Shown here one piece after another: positions 7,107-14,110 of a stretch of DNA of 14,110 nucleotides. Made by a program: the position numbers and the translations under genes. Positions within the stretch are counted from its first letter, which is position 1, and each line of letters begins with the position of its first letter. Below the pieces are notes generated by a model that did not search any database, was not told the DNA's origin, and saw nothing but the letters and a program-made list of their open reading frames with translations. Source of the DNA: Bacteroidaceae bacterium (lineage in GTDB: Bacteria; Bacteroidota; Bacteroidia; Bacteroidales; Bacteroidaceae); the NCBI GenBank assembly GCA_017557475.1, contig JAFYYO010000151.1, forward strand, positions 1-14,110, written 5' to 3'.

Positions 7107-8342
7107 CTATTTGTTTTGGTTACGTTTTTCCTTTGAGTTAATCAGATAGACCTGTGTGCCATACTTGATGTTCACCTTGTTCTTACGGATATTCTTTGAT
7201 ATGGCATTGGCGGTCTTCTGATAGGCGTTCTGCAGGGCTTGCATACCCCAGCGTCCCATGCTGCTGGTGCTGGAACCGTCGTTCAAACTCATGCTTTGGC
7301 TCATGGCACCGCTGGCCACATCCTGGGAGGTTTCCCTGAAGCTGCTACGCGGTACATACAAGCCTTCCATGCCGTCGGTGTCATAGATACTGAGATTGAT
7401 CTTGACCAACTCATCATTGACGAGGACGCTCTTTACAGTTCCCTTGACACGCTGCTGGCTGAAGCCACTCATGATGCAATAGAGATAGGTTCCCTTTGCA
7501 ATGGTACGCTCACCAATGTCAATGTCATCAAGCAGCCTGAGACGTACTCGGCTGCCATCGACGGCCTTGACATCCTCATCGACAATGGCCTTGATCAGCT
7601 TGTGTTCCGGCTCATTGGTGGTGATGGTGTTGAAATAGTCGGAGGTCTCCTTCTGTGTCTTAACTACCTCCTCGGCTTCCGCCTCTTCAGCAATCTCTGT
7701 CACGGCCTTCTCGTTGACAGTCACCTGGCCTTTCACATCGTCATTGCTTCTAAGGTCTGTATCGGTCTCATTGCTGACACGATTATCCGTAGAGCTGACC
7801 GTTCCAGAAGCCTGACGCTGGCTTTGCTGACGGGCTTCATCCAATGCTCTACGGAGGCTTTCAAGGGTCTCATCCTCCTCAGAGGTGTTGCCTCCTGTAC
7901 GGTCATTGGAGAGGTTGTCATCCTGGGCTTGCTGCTGTCGCATCTGCTCCTGCAACTGTCGCAGACGTTCCATGGACTCCTGTGCCTGTCGGCTGCCCTG
8001 ATCCATTGCCGCAAGCTCGGCATCACTGTATTGAGAGGTGTATTCCTCCTTGATGTCCTCACCACCACGCTCGATGTTCTCCACGGCTGACTCGTCCTTG
8101 ATCTTGCCAAAGTCATTGAGCATATTGGTGTACTTGTCACCAATGCCATCACCTTTGATGTTGGCATCAGGAAGTTTGTCGTTGAAGAACTCGGTGGTTT
8201 CCAAGTTCGACTTGTCTATATCTGCCTTTTCCGTTCCGAACAGGCGAATGACAAAGAAGCCCAGGAACAGGATGGGTAGATACAGGATGGCAGGAAGCAT
8301 GTACTTGGGCTGCCGGAAGTTAATCTTTTCTGAAAGCTTCAT
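7107..8342 (-). CDS. traM: Conjugative transposon protein TraM (VirB10-like, DUF3714)
   Basis: Inner-membrane-anchored scaffold protein that should span the periplasm like VirB10. The 411 residues show a short cytoplasmic N-terminus, one membrane helix (14-35), a long low-complexity linker (about 100-245; Gln/Arg/Glu-rich with RLRQLQEQMRQQQAQ at 126-140, then Ser/Asn/Asp-rich) and a C-terminal beta-domain. That domain contains VRLRLLDDIDIGERTIAKGT (266-285), LYCIMSGFSQQRVKGTVKSV (287-306) and YDTDGMEGLYVPRSSF (320-335), the hallmark of VirB10/TraM proteins. The start ATG at 8342 lies inside the end of traL, a 23-bp overlap that suggests translational coupling. It is followed after 4 bp by the 117-aa gene. 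Unlike VirB10, the visible part ends in a basic tail. Confidence 0.93.
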   Translation of the reverse strand: MKLSEKINFRQPKYMLPAILYLPILFLGFFVIRLFGTEKADIDKSNLETTEFFNDKLPDANIKGDGIGDKYTNMLNDFGKIKDESAVENIERGGEDIKEEYTSQYSDAELAAMDQGSRQAQESMERLRQLQEQMRQQQAQDDNLSNDRTGGNTSEEDETLESLRRALDEARQQSQRQASGTVSSTDNRVSNETDTDLRSNDDVKGQVTVNEKAVTEIAEEAEAEEVVKTQKETSDYFNTITTNEPEHKLIKAIVDEDVKAVDGSRVRLRLLDDIDIGERTIAKGTYLYCIMSGFSQQRVKGTVKSVLVNDELVKINLSIYDTDGMEGLYVPRSSFRETSQDVASGAMSQSMSLNDGSSTSSMGRWGMQALQNAYQKTANAISKNIRKNKVNIKYGTQVYLINSKEKRNQNK

Positions 8343-8724
8343 ATTCGTCTATCTGATGTGGTGTATAACTATTGATGTCTTTACTCTCCTTCATTTCAGG
8401 CTCTTTGGGCGCATGATGACGCTTGAAATGCAGTTCCTGCTCCTGTCGCTCGACGGCACTGGATGGTTGAGGACGGTACGTTACGGCCTGCGTCATACGG
8501 TAAAGGCTCAGACCTACACTGAACAGCACGAAAGCGAAGATGATGGCCAGAAAGAGCTTGGTGTGCCTGGAGGCAAAACGCTGGACACAGGCTGCTCCTT
8601 TGTCAAGGTGCAAGGCATGGGCAAAACTCTTTCCTGCCGCTACATCCCTCTCGTATCTCTCCTTGTAATTCGGGTCATCCTTATCAGGAACCTTCTCCCC
8701 GAACAGAATTTTCTTGAATCCCAT
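8320..8724 (-). CDS. traL: Small single-pass membrane protein, TraL position (TraL-like)
   Basis: A 134-residue protein with a charged cytoplasmic N-terminus (1-55), one membrane helix (about 56-74, LFLAIIFAFVLFSVGLSLY) and a polar, His/Glu/Lys-rich tail. Bacteroidota TraL is a short one-helix inner-membrane protein encoded between traK and traM, and this gene has that size class, topology and location. It is longer than the roughly 100-residue TraL I recall for CTnDOT-type elements, and sequence resemblance is weak, so the name rests mainly on synteny. It starts with ATG at 8724, 12 bp after traK, and overlaps the start of traM by 23 bp. Confidence 0.75.
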   Translation of the reverse strand: MGFKKILFGEKVPDKDDPNYKERYERDVAAGKSFAHALHLDKGAACVQRFASRHTKLFLAIIFAFVLFSVGLSLYRMTQAVTYRPQPSSAVERQEQELHFKRHHAPKEPEMKESKDINSYTPHQIDEYEAFRKD

Positions 8725-8736
8725 AATGTATATCTT

Positions 8737-9351
8737 TTAATAGTTTGACTTCGTGCGCTGTTCAAGGTCTTTGTTCAGGATTGTGCGCCAGTTGACGATG
8801 AGCAAGCCATGTGGATTATTCTCGGTTCGAGGCACACGTTTCAAGAAGCCCTCCGTCACCAATTCACGCATTAGCACGGATGTCCTACGCTCGATGCGCT
8901 GACGGCCATAATAGGTGAATGACATGTTTTCCTTGCTGAAACGGATGCTGTCACAAAAGATGCTGAAAACGGCACTCGTACCCATGATATTGCCATAGAA
9001 TCCCTTTTCCTTCAAGGCATTGTACTGGGCAAGACCTGTCTCGTCAATAAGGTACATGGCCTTCTCCATCGTGTACTTGATGTACTTGTCATCAGGGGCA
9101 AGCGTGAAGAAGTAATGATGGAACATCTCGACATGGCTCTTTGCCTCCACATCAAGGGTCTCTTCCATCGTACTGCGGTTGACGAGAATCGGAACGTTAC
9201 CGTCCAACACATACACTTTCTGATGAGCATCACTGACCATTCCCTTGGCCGTCCAGATACTGCCCAGGGAGATAACCACACAGCCTATGAGAAAGAGGCT
9301 GCATAGTATCAGGACAAGTTTAATCTTGTTTTCTAAATTCTTGATAACCAT
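8737..9351 (-). CDS. traK: Conjugative transposon protein TraK (VirB8-like)
   Basis: Bitopic inner-membrane protein of the transfer scaffold, equivalent to VirB8. The 204 residues begin VIKNLENKIKLV, close to the start of Bacteroidota TraK proteins. One membrane helix follows (about 11-33, containing LFLIGCVVISLGSIW), and then a periplasmic domain with the NTF2-like VirB8 pattern: an SHVEMFHHYFFTLAPDD segment (72-88), KGFYGNIMG (116-124) and a late strand TYYGRQRIER (146-155). The start is ATG at 9351, 18 bp after the traJ stop. It is followed after 12 bp by traL. The product should contact TraM and TraJ. Confidence 0.92.
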   Translation of the reverse strand: MVIKNLENKIKLVLILCSLFLIGCVVISLGSIWTAKGMVSDAHQKVYVLDGNVPILVNRSTMEETLDVEAKSHVEMFHHYFFTLAPDDKYIKYTMEKAMYLIDETGLAQYNALKEKGFYGNIMGTSAVFSIFCDSIRFSKENMSFTYYGRQRIERRTSVLMRELVTEGFLKRVPRTENNPHGLLIVNWRTILNKDLEQRTKSNY

Positions 9352-9369
9352 TACGTTTTATATGTTTTA

Positions 9370-10494
9370 TTAAACTCCTACTAAACGTCCAGCAGACTGG
9401 CGCATGGAGGTGGCGACACCCTCACCGAAGCTACGTGTCGAGAAGGCAGTGTCACCTTCTGGTATCATCCATGCGGCAAGGTCTGGAACAAGGTTCAGAC
9501 ACTTCAGGGCAACCACACTGGCAGCCATCAGATAGCCGGCAGAGAAGAAGGCATTCTGCAGATAGTTGACAACCGTTTCATCCGAGGCCGTGACAGCTGC
9601 AAGGTCGTTGTACTGTATGTTGATGACAATATCAAAAAGCAACAGGACATAGAAACCCACGAAGTAAAGCATGGCTCCATAGAAATGGACGGTGAGATAC
9701 CTGATAATCCATTTCGCCCATGCCCCTTCCCACTTCGGCAACAGAGAGAACGCCCACTGTATAGGCCCGAAGATGGTAAGCATACCCAAGAGGATCTGCT
9801 GACAATAGATAGTTCCCCACCAGCCTATTCGGAAGGTGATTAACGCTATCAGCATGATAATCTTGTCAGCAAGCATCACAAGTCCTGCTGTCGTACTGGT
9901 CATCTCGGCCTTGACGATGTTCTTCTCATCCTCGGCAGCGGCATCCGCATCGGTGACATCCTGCACACTGCTTTGGGTAAGCAAGGCACTGACGGCATTA
10001 CTGGCTGCCTTGATGGTGGACATGGGGTCTGCGGCTTGGTCGCCCAGCTGGTACATCAGCTGCTGCACATCCTGCATCCTGTCCTCCACCTGCGCCGCCT
10101 CTGCCTCATAGAGGTCATGGGTATAGCTGCCTATGGCATTAGGAATGTAACTGAGGAAGTCAAGAGCGCACCAAGTACTGCTGCCACCTGCTATGCCAGT
10201 GTCTGAAGGTGGGTACCACCAACAAAGGACGATGCTCACCACCAAAGGCTTGAACAGCTTCATCACGTCCAGAGGCTCACGCTTGACCATCATCTTATAG
10301 GCCATGTGCGCACAGACGATGATGGCAAAGAGTCCTGCCAATGCCATCGACATCTGGAGAATCCACCAGAAAGGCCCCTGACCGCCTGTAAAAGTGGCAT
10401 CCGTCAGGAACTCGTTGGTTCTGAATATCACGTCATCAATCTCTTCTTCGAGGAGGTTAATGCCGAAATCTACTGCTGTACTGTCATTTCCCAT
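9370..10494 (-). CDS. traJ: Conjugative transposon protein TraJ (VirB6/TrbL-like)
   Basis: Polytopic inner-membrane protein forming part of the DNA channel, of the VirB6/TrbL type. The 374 residues contain about six hydrophobic segments, near 43-69, 77-95, 204-222, 224-252, 262-293 and 315-336. A long extramembrane region (about 97-200) includes a helical Glu/Gln/Asp-rich part. The tail PDLAAWMIPEGD (337-348) followed by a Gly/Ser-rich end is characteristic of Bacteroidota TraJ. The start is ATG at 10494, 12 bp after the stop of the upstream secreted protein gene. Length agrees with family members of roughly 330-380 residues. Confidence 0.92.
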   Translation of the reverse strand: MGNDSTAVDFGINLLEEEIDDVIFRTNEFLTDATFTGGQGPFWWILQMSMALAGLFAIIVCAHMAYKMMVKREPLDVMKLFKPLVVSIVLCWWYPPSDTGIAGGSSTWCALDFLSYIPNAIGSYTHDLYEAEAAQVEDRMQDVQQLMYQLGDQAADPMSTIKAASNAVSALLTQSSVQDVTDADAAAEDEKNIVKAEMTSTTAGLVMLADKIIMLIALITFRIGWWGTIYCQQILLGMLTIFGPIQWAFSLLPKWEGAWAKWIIRYLTVHFYGAMLYFVGFYVLLLFDIVINIQYNDLAAVTASDETVVNYLQNAFFSAGYLMAASVVALKCLNLVPDLAAWMIPEGDTAFSTRSFGEGVATSMRQSAGRLVGV

Positions 10495-10506
10495 CGGTCT
10501 TCTTGT

Positions 10507-11244
10507 TTATGGATTGTTGTTTGATGTATGCTGTGCGCTACCTTCATTGGCCGCATCACGCCAGCGGTTATAACCTGCGGTGGCATTCTCCCCAACACGG
10601 TGCTGGAAGCGTGCCATAGCCTGGACAAGATGGTCTGCCTGATTCTTGGTGGTCAGGAAACGCACCCGTAACAGGAGATTGTCGTTGCTCTTGACTATCT
10701 CATCGTAGATGGCGATGTACTGCTTCTGACGCTCACTGTTGGGCATATAGGCGTTACGCGTGGTTTTGATGGCAAAGTCGAACATCTGACCTAACTCCGT
10801 CCACCCTGTTATCTCATCGGCCTTGGCCTTGCCATTGAGGTAGTTGATGTTGTTCTTAAAAGCAAGAAGCTTGCTCTCAATCTTACTTCCTTCGGTGACC
10901 CAAGCCAAATCGACCTGCCTGTCAGCGATGTTGAGAGCTTCAATCTTGGCACGTCCTTCAAGATCTGCCTGTATTGTGTCTGCATACTCCACCTGTGGAA
11001 TGGATGCAGTGTTAGCAGCAAGACGCAAGGTGTTCTTGACAGAGGTAGGTGCCTTGGCCCCATTCTTGTAGCTCCTATGGGTGACCGTGTAGTACAATTC
11101 AGGGGTAAGGTTGCCAGCACCCAGTTCCATGACCTGAATCTGTCCCTGCTTGGAGGAATCGTGATTGTAGGTCATGGACTGAGCACGGGACTCATCGACA
11201 CCTATGTACAAAAAGGCTAAGAGTATGTAAATGACTTTCTTCAT
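10507..11244 (-). CDS. Secreted protein upstream of traJ, function unknown (possibly DUF5045)
   Basis: A 245-residue exported protein with a clear Sec signal peptide (1-22: KK start, hydrophobic core, ending SRAQ). The mature part has a short beta-rich N-terminal piece (30-60) and then mostly helix: ALNIADRQVDLAWV (103-116), a lysine-rich segment (120-142) and a C-terminal helical region (165-230). There is no lipobox and no second membrane segment, so it should be periplasmic. It is placed between the TraI-position protein and TraJ, with gaps of 22 and 12 bp. I associate such proteins with the DUF5045 label seen in Bacteroidota transfer operons, but that is from memory and uncertain. A VirB5-like or TraJ-partner role is only an inference from position. 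Confidence 0.83.
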   Translation of the reverse strand: MKKVIYILLAFLYIGVDESRAQSMTYNHDSSKQGQIQVMELGAGNLTPELYYTVTHRSYKNGAKAPTSVKNTLRLAANTASIPQVEYADTIQADLEGRAKIEALNIADRQVDLAWVTEGSKIESKLLAFKNNINYLNGKAKADEITGWTELGQMFDFAIKTTRNAYMPNSERQKQYIAIYDEIVKSNDNLLLRVRFLTTKNQADHLVQAMARFQHRVGENATAGYNRWRDAANEGSAQHTSNNNP

Positions 11245-11266
11245 TGTTCTATCCTAATTTCAGTTG

Positions 11267-12043
11267 TCAATAATCCAATATGTTTCCTGCGTCCATCCAT
11301 CGGTCAAAGGCTTCATCTGCCAGCTGCCGGATGGTCTTGGAACGGTATAGCTCAGACTTCCAGAAGCTCGTCCTCGCCTTGATGAACTTCCATGTCTGGT
11401 AATAGGCACTGTTAACGATGTCCTTGATACGGTCAAGCGACTTGTTGATGTTGTCTATCATCAACATCAGGGAGGCCGTTGTGCAGCACACCTTACCACT
11501 GGCATATGCGGCAAGGACACAGACGGAGGAATACAGGTTCTGGCACTCTTCGGCAAGGTTGACGACGGCACGGCCATTGACGAACAGCAACAGCGTGTCG
11601 GCACTCTCGATACGACCACGCTGGATAATCTTCTCATTGAACTCCTCCAACAGGGTCTTATACTTGCCTATCTTGTCAGAGACATTATCGTAGGTGCGAT
11701 AGACATTAAAACCTGTGCTGACCGTGCTATACACCAAGTCAATGATGTCAAAGGCACGGGTGTATTTGTCCAGCTCGATGTTGATGTCTCTGTATTCCCT
11801 ATGAGTGACCTTGCTGGCCTTGTGCAGAAGGGCGTTACTCTCTTCCAACGTGGCACGGGCAAGCAACAGGCTACGCTGTTTCTTGTGGTCGTTGATATAG
11901 GCTTCAATGGTCGGAATGTCCCTGGGGACAACCTGAGCAATCGCCTGTCTGGGAAAGACAACGACCATACAGAAGAGCAAGAGCATCTTTGAAAGGATGC
12001 TGTTCCCCTTCCTCGTATTCGTCATATTTCCTGTATTACTCAT
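11267..12043 (-). CDS. Secreted helical protein at the traI position, start ambiguous
   Basis: Exported protein with an unusually long polar n-region before its hydrophobic core (MLLLFCMVVVF, residues 20-30 from the chosen start) and a signal-peptidase I site ending AIAQ (37). The mature part is helical with a coiled-coil-like start (55-100). Four cysteines lie close together at 167, 175, 186 and 187, odd for a periplasmic protein. In-frame ATGs are at 12073, 12070, 12043 and 12025. The one at 12073 has a GGAGG 9 bp upstream but overlaps the preceding gene by 17 bp; 12043 is the first start after that gene's stop. The frame stays open to an ATG at 12115. The location before the DUF5045-like gene and traJ corresponds to traI of CTnDOT, but I cannot show homology. 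Real gene: sure. Function: unknown. Confidence 0.8.
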   Translation of the reverse strand: MSNTGNMTNTRKGNSILSKMLLLFCMVVVFPRQAIAQVVPRDIPTIEAYINDHKKQRSLLLARATLEESNALLHKASKVTHREYRDINIELDKYTRAFDIIDLVYSTVSTGFNVYRTYDNVSDKIGKYKTLLEEFNEKIIQRGRIESADTLLLFVNGRAVVNLAEECQNLYSSVCVLAAYASGKVCCTTASLMLMIDNINKSLDRIKDIVNSAYYQTWKFIKARTSFWKSELYRSKTIRQLADEAFDRWMDAGNILDY

Positions 12044-12049
12044 ATTACC
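12014..12049 (-). repeat. Two 18-bp imperfect direct repeats, each with an in-frame ATG
   Basis: On the minus strand the unit GGTAATATGAGTAATACA (12049-12032) is followed at once by GGAAATATGACGAATACG (12031-12014), identical at 14 of 18 positions. Each unit carries an ATG at the same offset (12043 and 12025), in frame with the secreted-protein gene, and encodes the related peptides NMSNTG and NMTNTR. This looks like a small duplication of the start region or a variable n-region of the signal peptide. Confidence 0.55.
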
Positions 12050-12056
12050 GATATAA

Positions 12057-14110
12057 TTATGGTTCGTCATCATAGTTGTCATCCTCCATCTCTTCGGCAT
12101 AGTAGCTACTACCACCGTTGTGCATCCACCGTCTGCGGCTACGCTCGGCGATATTCATCTTACGGTCTTTGTCCGCGTTGAGTTTCGGCAGGAGGTCGTG
12201 AACCCAATCCCTGACGGTATGCTTGTAGTGAAGGAACTTCTCTATCATGGCAAGATCCGTGTAGATTCTCGCCAGCCTCGCCTCTATGCCTCTGGCAATC
12301 TCCAGACGGTCACTGGCCCAAAGGAGATGGTGAACACCGTCCACATCCTCGGCTTCAATGCCGGGTCTTCTGGTGTATTCCACACTGACCTCACAGGAGG
12401 GATGCTCCTGGGACAGCTCGCTCATCCGCTGGTTGATGATGGCCGCATTCTCGTCATCACTCTTCGACGGGTCGAGTTCCATGACCTCTGCCACACTGGT
12501 ATCACTCCAGCTGCTGGTGAGTTCCCAGTCTATCTGCACAATAGCACGATGGATCTTGATGCCAAGGAAATACTTGGGCTTTCTGGCTATCGAGACGGTG
12601 GCCTTGAAAGTGACCAAGCCCTTGACGCTGCCCACCGTACCTTCCCTGATGAAGGTATAGCCAGACCAAGAGCCGCTGTTTGACCATGTGATACCATAGG
12701 CATCTTTCATGGCTTTCATCAGCTGGGGAATGCGCGTATAGTCATCGGTCTGGGCACGCTCTCCCTCCTCGGCATCCTCAATGGCCTGCTGTATATTGGC
12801 GATATTCTGATTGACGGTATCGAGCTGTGACTGAAGCAGCCTTATTCGCTCCTTGTTACTGTTATAGGTTGCCTGATACTGGTTGTACTCCTCAGTGCTC
12901 GTGGCCTGAGACATCTTGCGAAGCAGTTCCGTGTTCTCCGCATTGAGGGCATCAATCTGACTCTGCAGATTGGATGCTTCCTGCTGTAACTGGTTGAGCT
13001 GGGACTGAAGCTCGCTGGTGTTCACTTGGGTTTCACCATTGAGCGTCGTGTACATGGAGCATTCCTTGGTGTGGTTGCTGGGACTGCTCCCACAACTACC
13101 GCACTTATATGTGGTGCTGCCCTTGCCAAGCGTCCCTCCGTCATGGCAGGTGATGCTGAAAGTGGCAGAAGCGGCACCCGCTACCTTCTGCGCATTGGAA
13201 GCCTGATAGTAGTTCCGGGTGTCATAACCGATATAATAGGTGTAGTTGGACTCCGTCGGATGGGAATCAATGTAGTCGTTCAAGTCGGAGACATTCTCGA
13301 TGTCACGATGGTCTCCATTGGCATTATACTGGGTAAGTCGAGCATTCATCTGAGCCATGAAAGCATTCCAGTCCATGCTGTAACTGTCAAAGACAGCCTC
13401 ATAGACCTCTTCCTGAATATTCCAGGACTTCGTGACCTGTATCGAATAGGCATAAGCCTTGGCGTACTGCCCACTTTTTGACTTGCTCAGGATATAGGCA
13501 AGCGGTGAATAGTAGATGGAATAGCTGAAGCCATCATTGCTGTTGTTTAGCTGACGCACTTTCTCACGGCTCCATCCGGCATAACTCTCTGAGTTCTGCA
13601 ATGCCGCCTCATATTGGGATGAGCTGGGATAGAAATCAGGATCCGTCGTATTGATACGATACCACTCACCGCCATACAGGATGCTGTTGTCATCCGTTGG
13701 CGGATTATAATTGCAGAGGGTTTCTGAGCCATAATCCCTACGATAGATATAGACTCGCTGGGTGTAGTAGCTACCTTGTGCCGCTGCTGCATAGTCATCA
13801 ATCCATCGGGTCATGTTGTAGTCACTGAGATTGAACAGGCTACTGATATTCTCCTGTCCCACTACAGCAGTCAGCACCTGGGTGGCAGACAGGTCTTTGT
13901 ACTCATCGTACATACTCCTGACATTATCTGCAAGCGTGATGACACTGCCAAGCTTCTCCATGAACGTGCCACCGAAGCTGGTGCCTTGCAACAACTGGTT
14001 GACCCCATTGTTGAATCCGGCATTAGCAAGACCAACGCCTTTGCTAATCAGGTTGTCCAAATCCGCTTTGAGATTGTCCTCGGTAAACGCTCCTTCGATG
14101 TCATCGCCCA
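12057..14110 (-). CDS. Large coiled-coil protein with a cysteine cluster, 5' end cut by window edge; probable transfer-operon protein
   Basis: I do not recognise this protein. The codon at 14060-14058 is TTG, and the frame continues without a stop to the window edge (reading GDDIEGAFTEDNLKAD before it), so the true start lies beyond 14110 and at least 684 residues are encoded. Numbering from that TTG: a Tyr/Ser/Asn-rich region 70-290; a cysteine cluster C305-x14-C320-x2-C323-x10-C334 with H330, zinc-ribbon-like; a long coiled coil about 347-432 with heptad-like Gln/Leu repeats; a beta-rich part (465-515); a helical basic region (575-645); and an acidic tail EEMEDDNYDDEP. No membrane helix is visible in the part seen. 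The stop is followed by the secreted-protein gene with a short gap or overlap. In CTnDOT-type operons the genes here are traG/traH, and this is neither by motif. Structural or adhesive role possible, unproven. Confidence 0.85.
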   Translation of the reverse strand, partial: GDDIEGAFTEDNLKADLDNLISKGVGLANAGFNNGVNQLLQGTSFGGTFMEKLGSVITLADNVRSMYDEYKDLSATQVLTAVVGQENISSLFNLSDYNMTRWIDDYAAAAQGSYYTQRVYIYRRDYGSETLCNYNPPTDDNSILYGGEWYRINTTDPDFYPSSSQYEAALQNSESYAGWSREKVRQLNNSNDGFSYSIYYSPLAYILSKSKSGQYAKAYAYSIQVTKSWNIQEEVYEAVFDSYSMDWNAFMAQMNARLTQYNANGDHRDIENVSDLNDYIDSHPTESNYTYYIGYDTRNYYQASNAQKVAGAASATFSITCHDGGTLGKGSTTYKCGSCGSSPSNHTKECSMYTTLNGETQVNTSELQSQLNQLQQEASNLQSQIDALNAENTELLRKMSQATSTEEYNQYQATYNSNKERIRLLQSQLDTVNQNIANIQQAIEDAEEGERAQTDDYTRIPQLMKAMKDAYGITWSNSGSWSGYTFIREGTVGSVKGLVTFKATVSIARKPKYFLGIKIHRAIVQIDWELTSSWSDTSVAEVMELDPSKSDDENAAIINQRMSELSQEHPSCEVSVEYTRRPGIEAEDVDGVHHLLWASDRLEIARGIEARLARIYTDLAMIEKFLHYKHTVRDWVHDLLPKLNADKDRKMNIAERSRRRWMHNGGSSYYAEEMEDDNYDDEP

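Noticed and set aside
7239..8090. Long plus-strand reading frame of 283 codons opposite traM
   Set aside because: It lies wholly antisense to a confidently identified VirB10-like gene, has no recognisable domain or promoter, and its length follows from codon bias of the real gene.
8038..8748. Plus-strand reading frame of 236 codons opposite traM and traL
   Set aside because: It spans the junction of two well-supported minus-strand genes and shows no family resemblance, so it is a shadow frame.
12120..13481. Plus-strand reading frames of 187 and 151 codons opposite the coiled-coil protein gene
   Set aside because: The minus-strand frame is open for more than 2 kb with coherent coiled-coil and cysteine features; the opposite frames are fragmentary.
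14058..14060. TTG as the real start of the coiled-coil protein
   Set aside because: The frame is open without a stop to the window edge and reads as plausible protein upstream, so the true start is more likely beyond 14110.

Overview
The window carries most of a conjugation (type IV secretion, T4SS) operon of the Bacteroidota type, on the minus strand, facing the 3' part of a large SF2 helicase gene on the plus strand. The assignment to Bacteroidota (Bacteroides/Prevotella-like gut or oral lineage) rests on recognisable TraJ, TraK, TraL, TraM, TraN and TraO proteins in the CTnDOT-type order, and on an SPII lipoprotein with the acidic stretch after the lipid cysteine that is common in this phylum. 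Shine-Dalgarno sequences are weak or absent before most genes. The element could be an ICE (conjugative transposon) or a conjugative plasmid. No integrase, relaxase, origin of transfer, replication gene, tRNA or att site is visible, so the window does not decide between them.

Layout. Positions 3-2426 (+) hold a helicase gene cut by the left edge. The window starts at its Walker B motif (DEFQ), so motif I and any N-terminal domain lie outside. Positions 2427-2475 are a 49-bp convergent gap with a 14-bp perfect palindrome and no convincing intrinsic terminator. From 2476 to 14110 everything is on the minus strand. Read in the direction of transcription (right to left) the genes are: a large coiled-coil protein with a cysteine cluster (cut by the right edge), a secreted TraI-position protein, a second secreted protein, TraJ (VirB6/TrbL-like), TraK (VirB8-like), TraL, TraM (VirB10-like), a 117-aa protein of unknown function, TraN (VirB9-like), TraO, a Lcl/DUF1566-like lipoprotein, and a VirD4-family coupling ATPase. 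Gaps are 4-22 bp or the genes overlap, so this is almost certainly one transcript whose promoter lies beyond 14110.

How the genes work together. TraJ is the polytopic inner-membrane channel component. TraK, TraL and TraM are single-pass inner-membrane proteins of the scaffold. TraN and TraO are the periplasmic and outer-membrane side. The coupling protein brings the relaxosome to the channel. The VirB4-type ATPase (TraG in CTnDOT naming) is not in the window and would be expected upstream of 14110. The least explained parts are the >=684-aa coiled-coil protein, the 117-aa protein inserted between TraM and TraN, and the lipoprotein between TraO and the coupling protein. The helicase is more A/T-rich than the tra genes and belongs to a class often found in accessory or defence regions, so it is probably cargo and not part of the transfer machinery. 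I see no RNA genes, CRISPR arrays or insertion sequences. No gene-free stretch reaches 300 bases.
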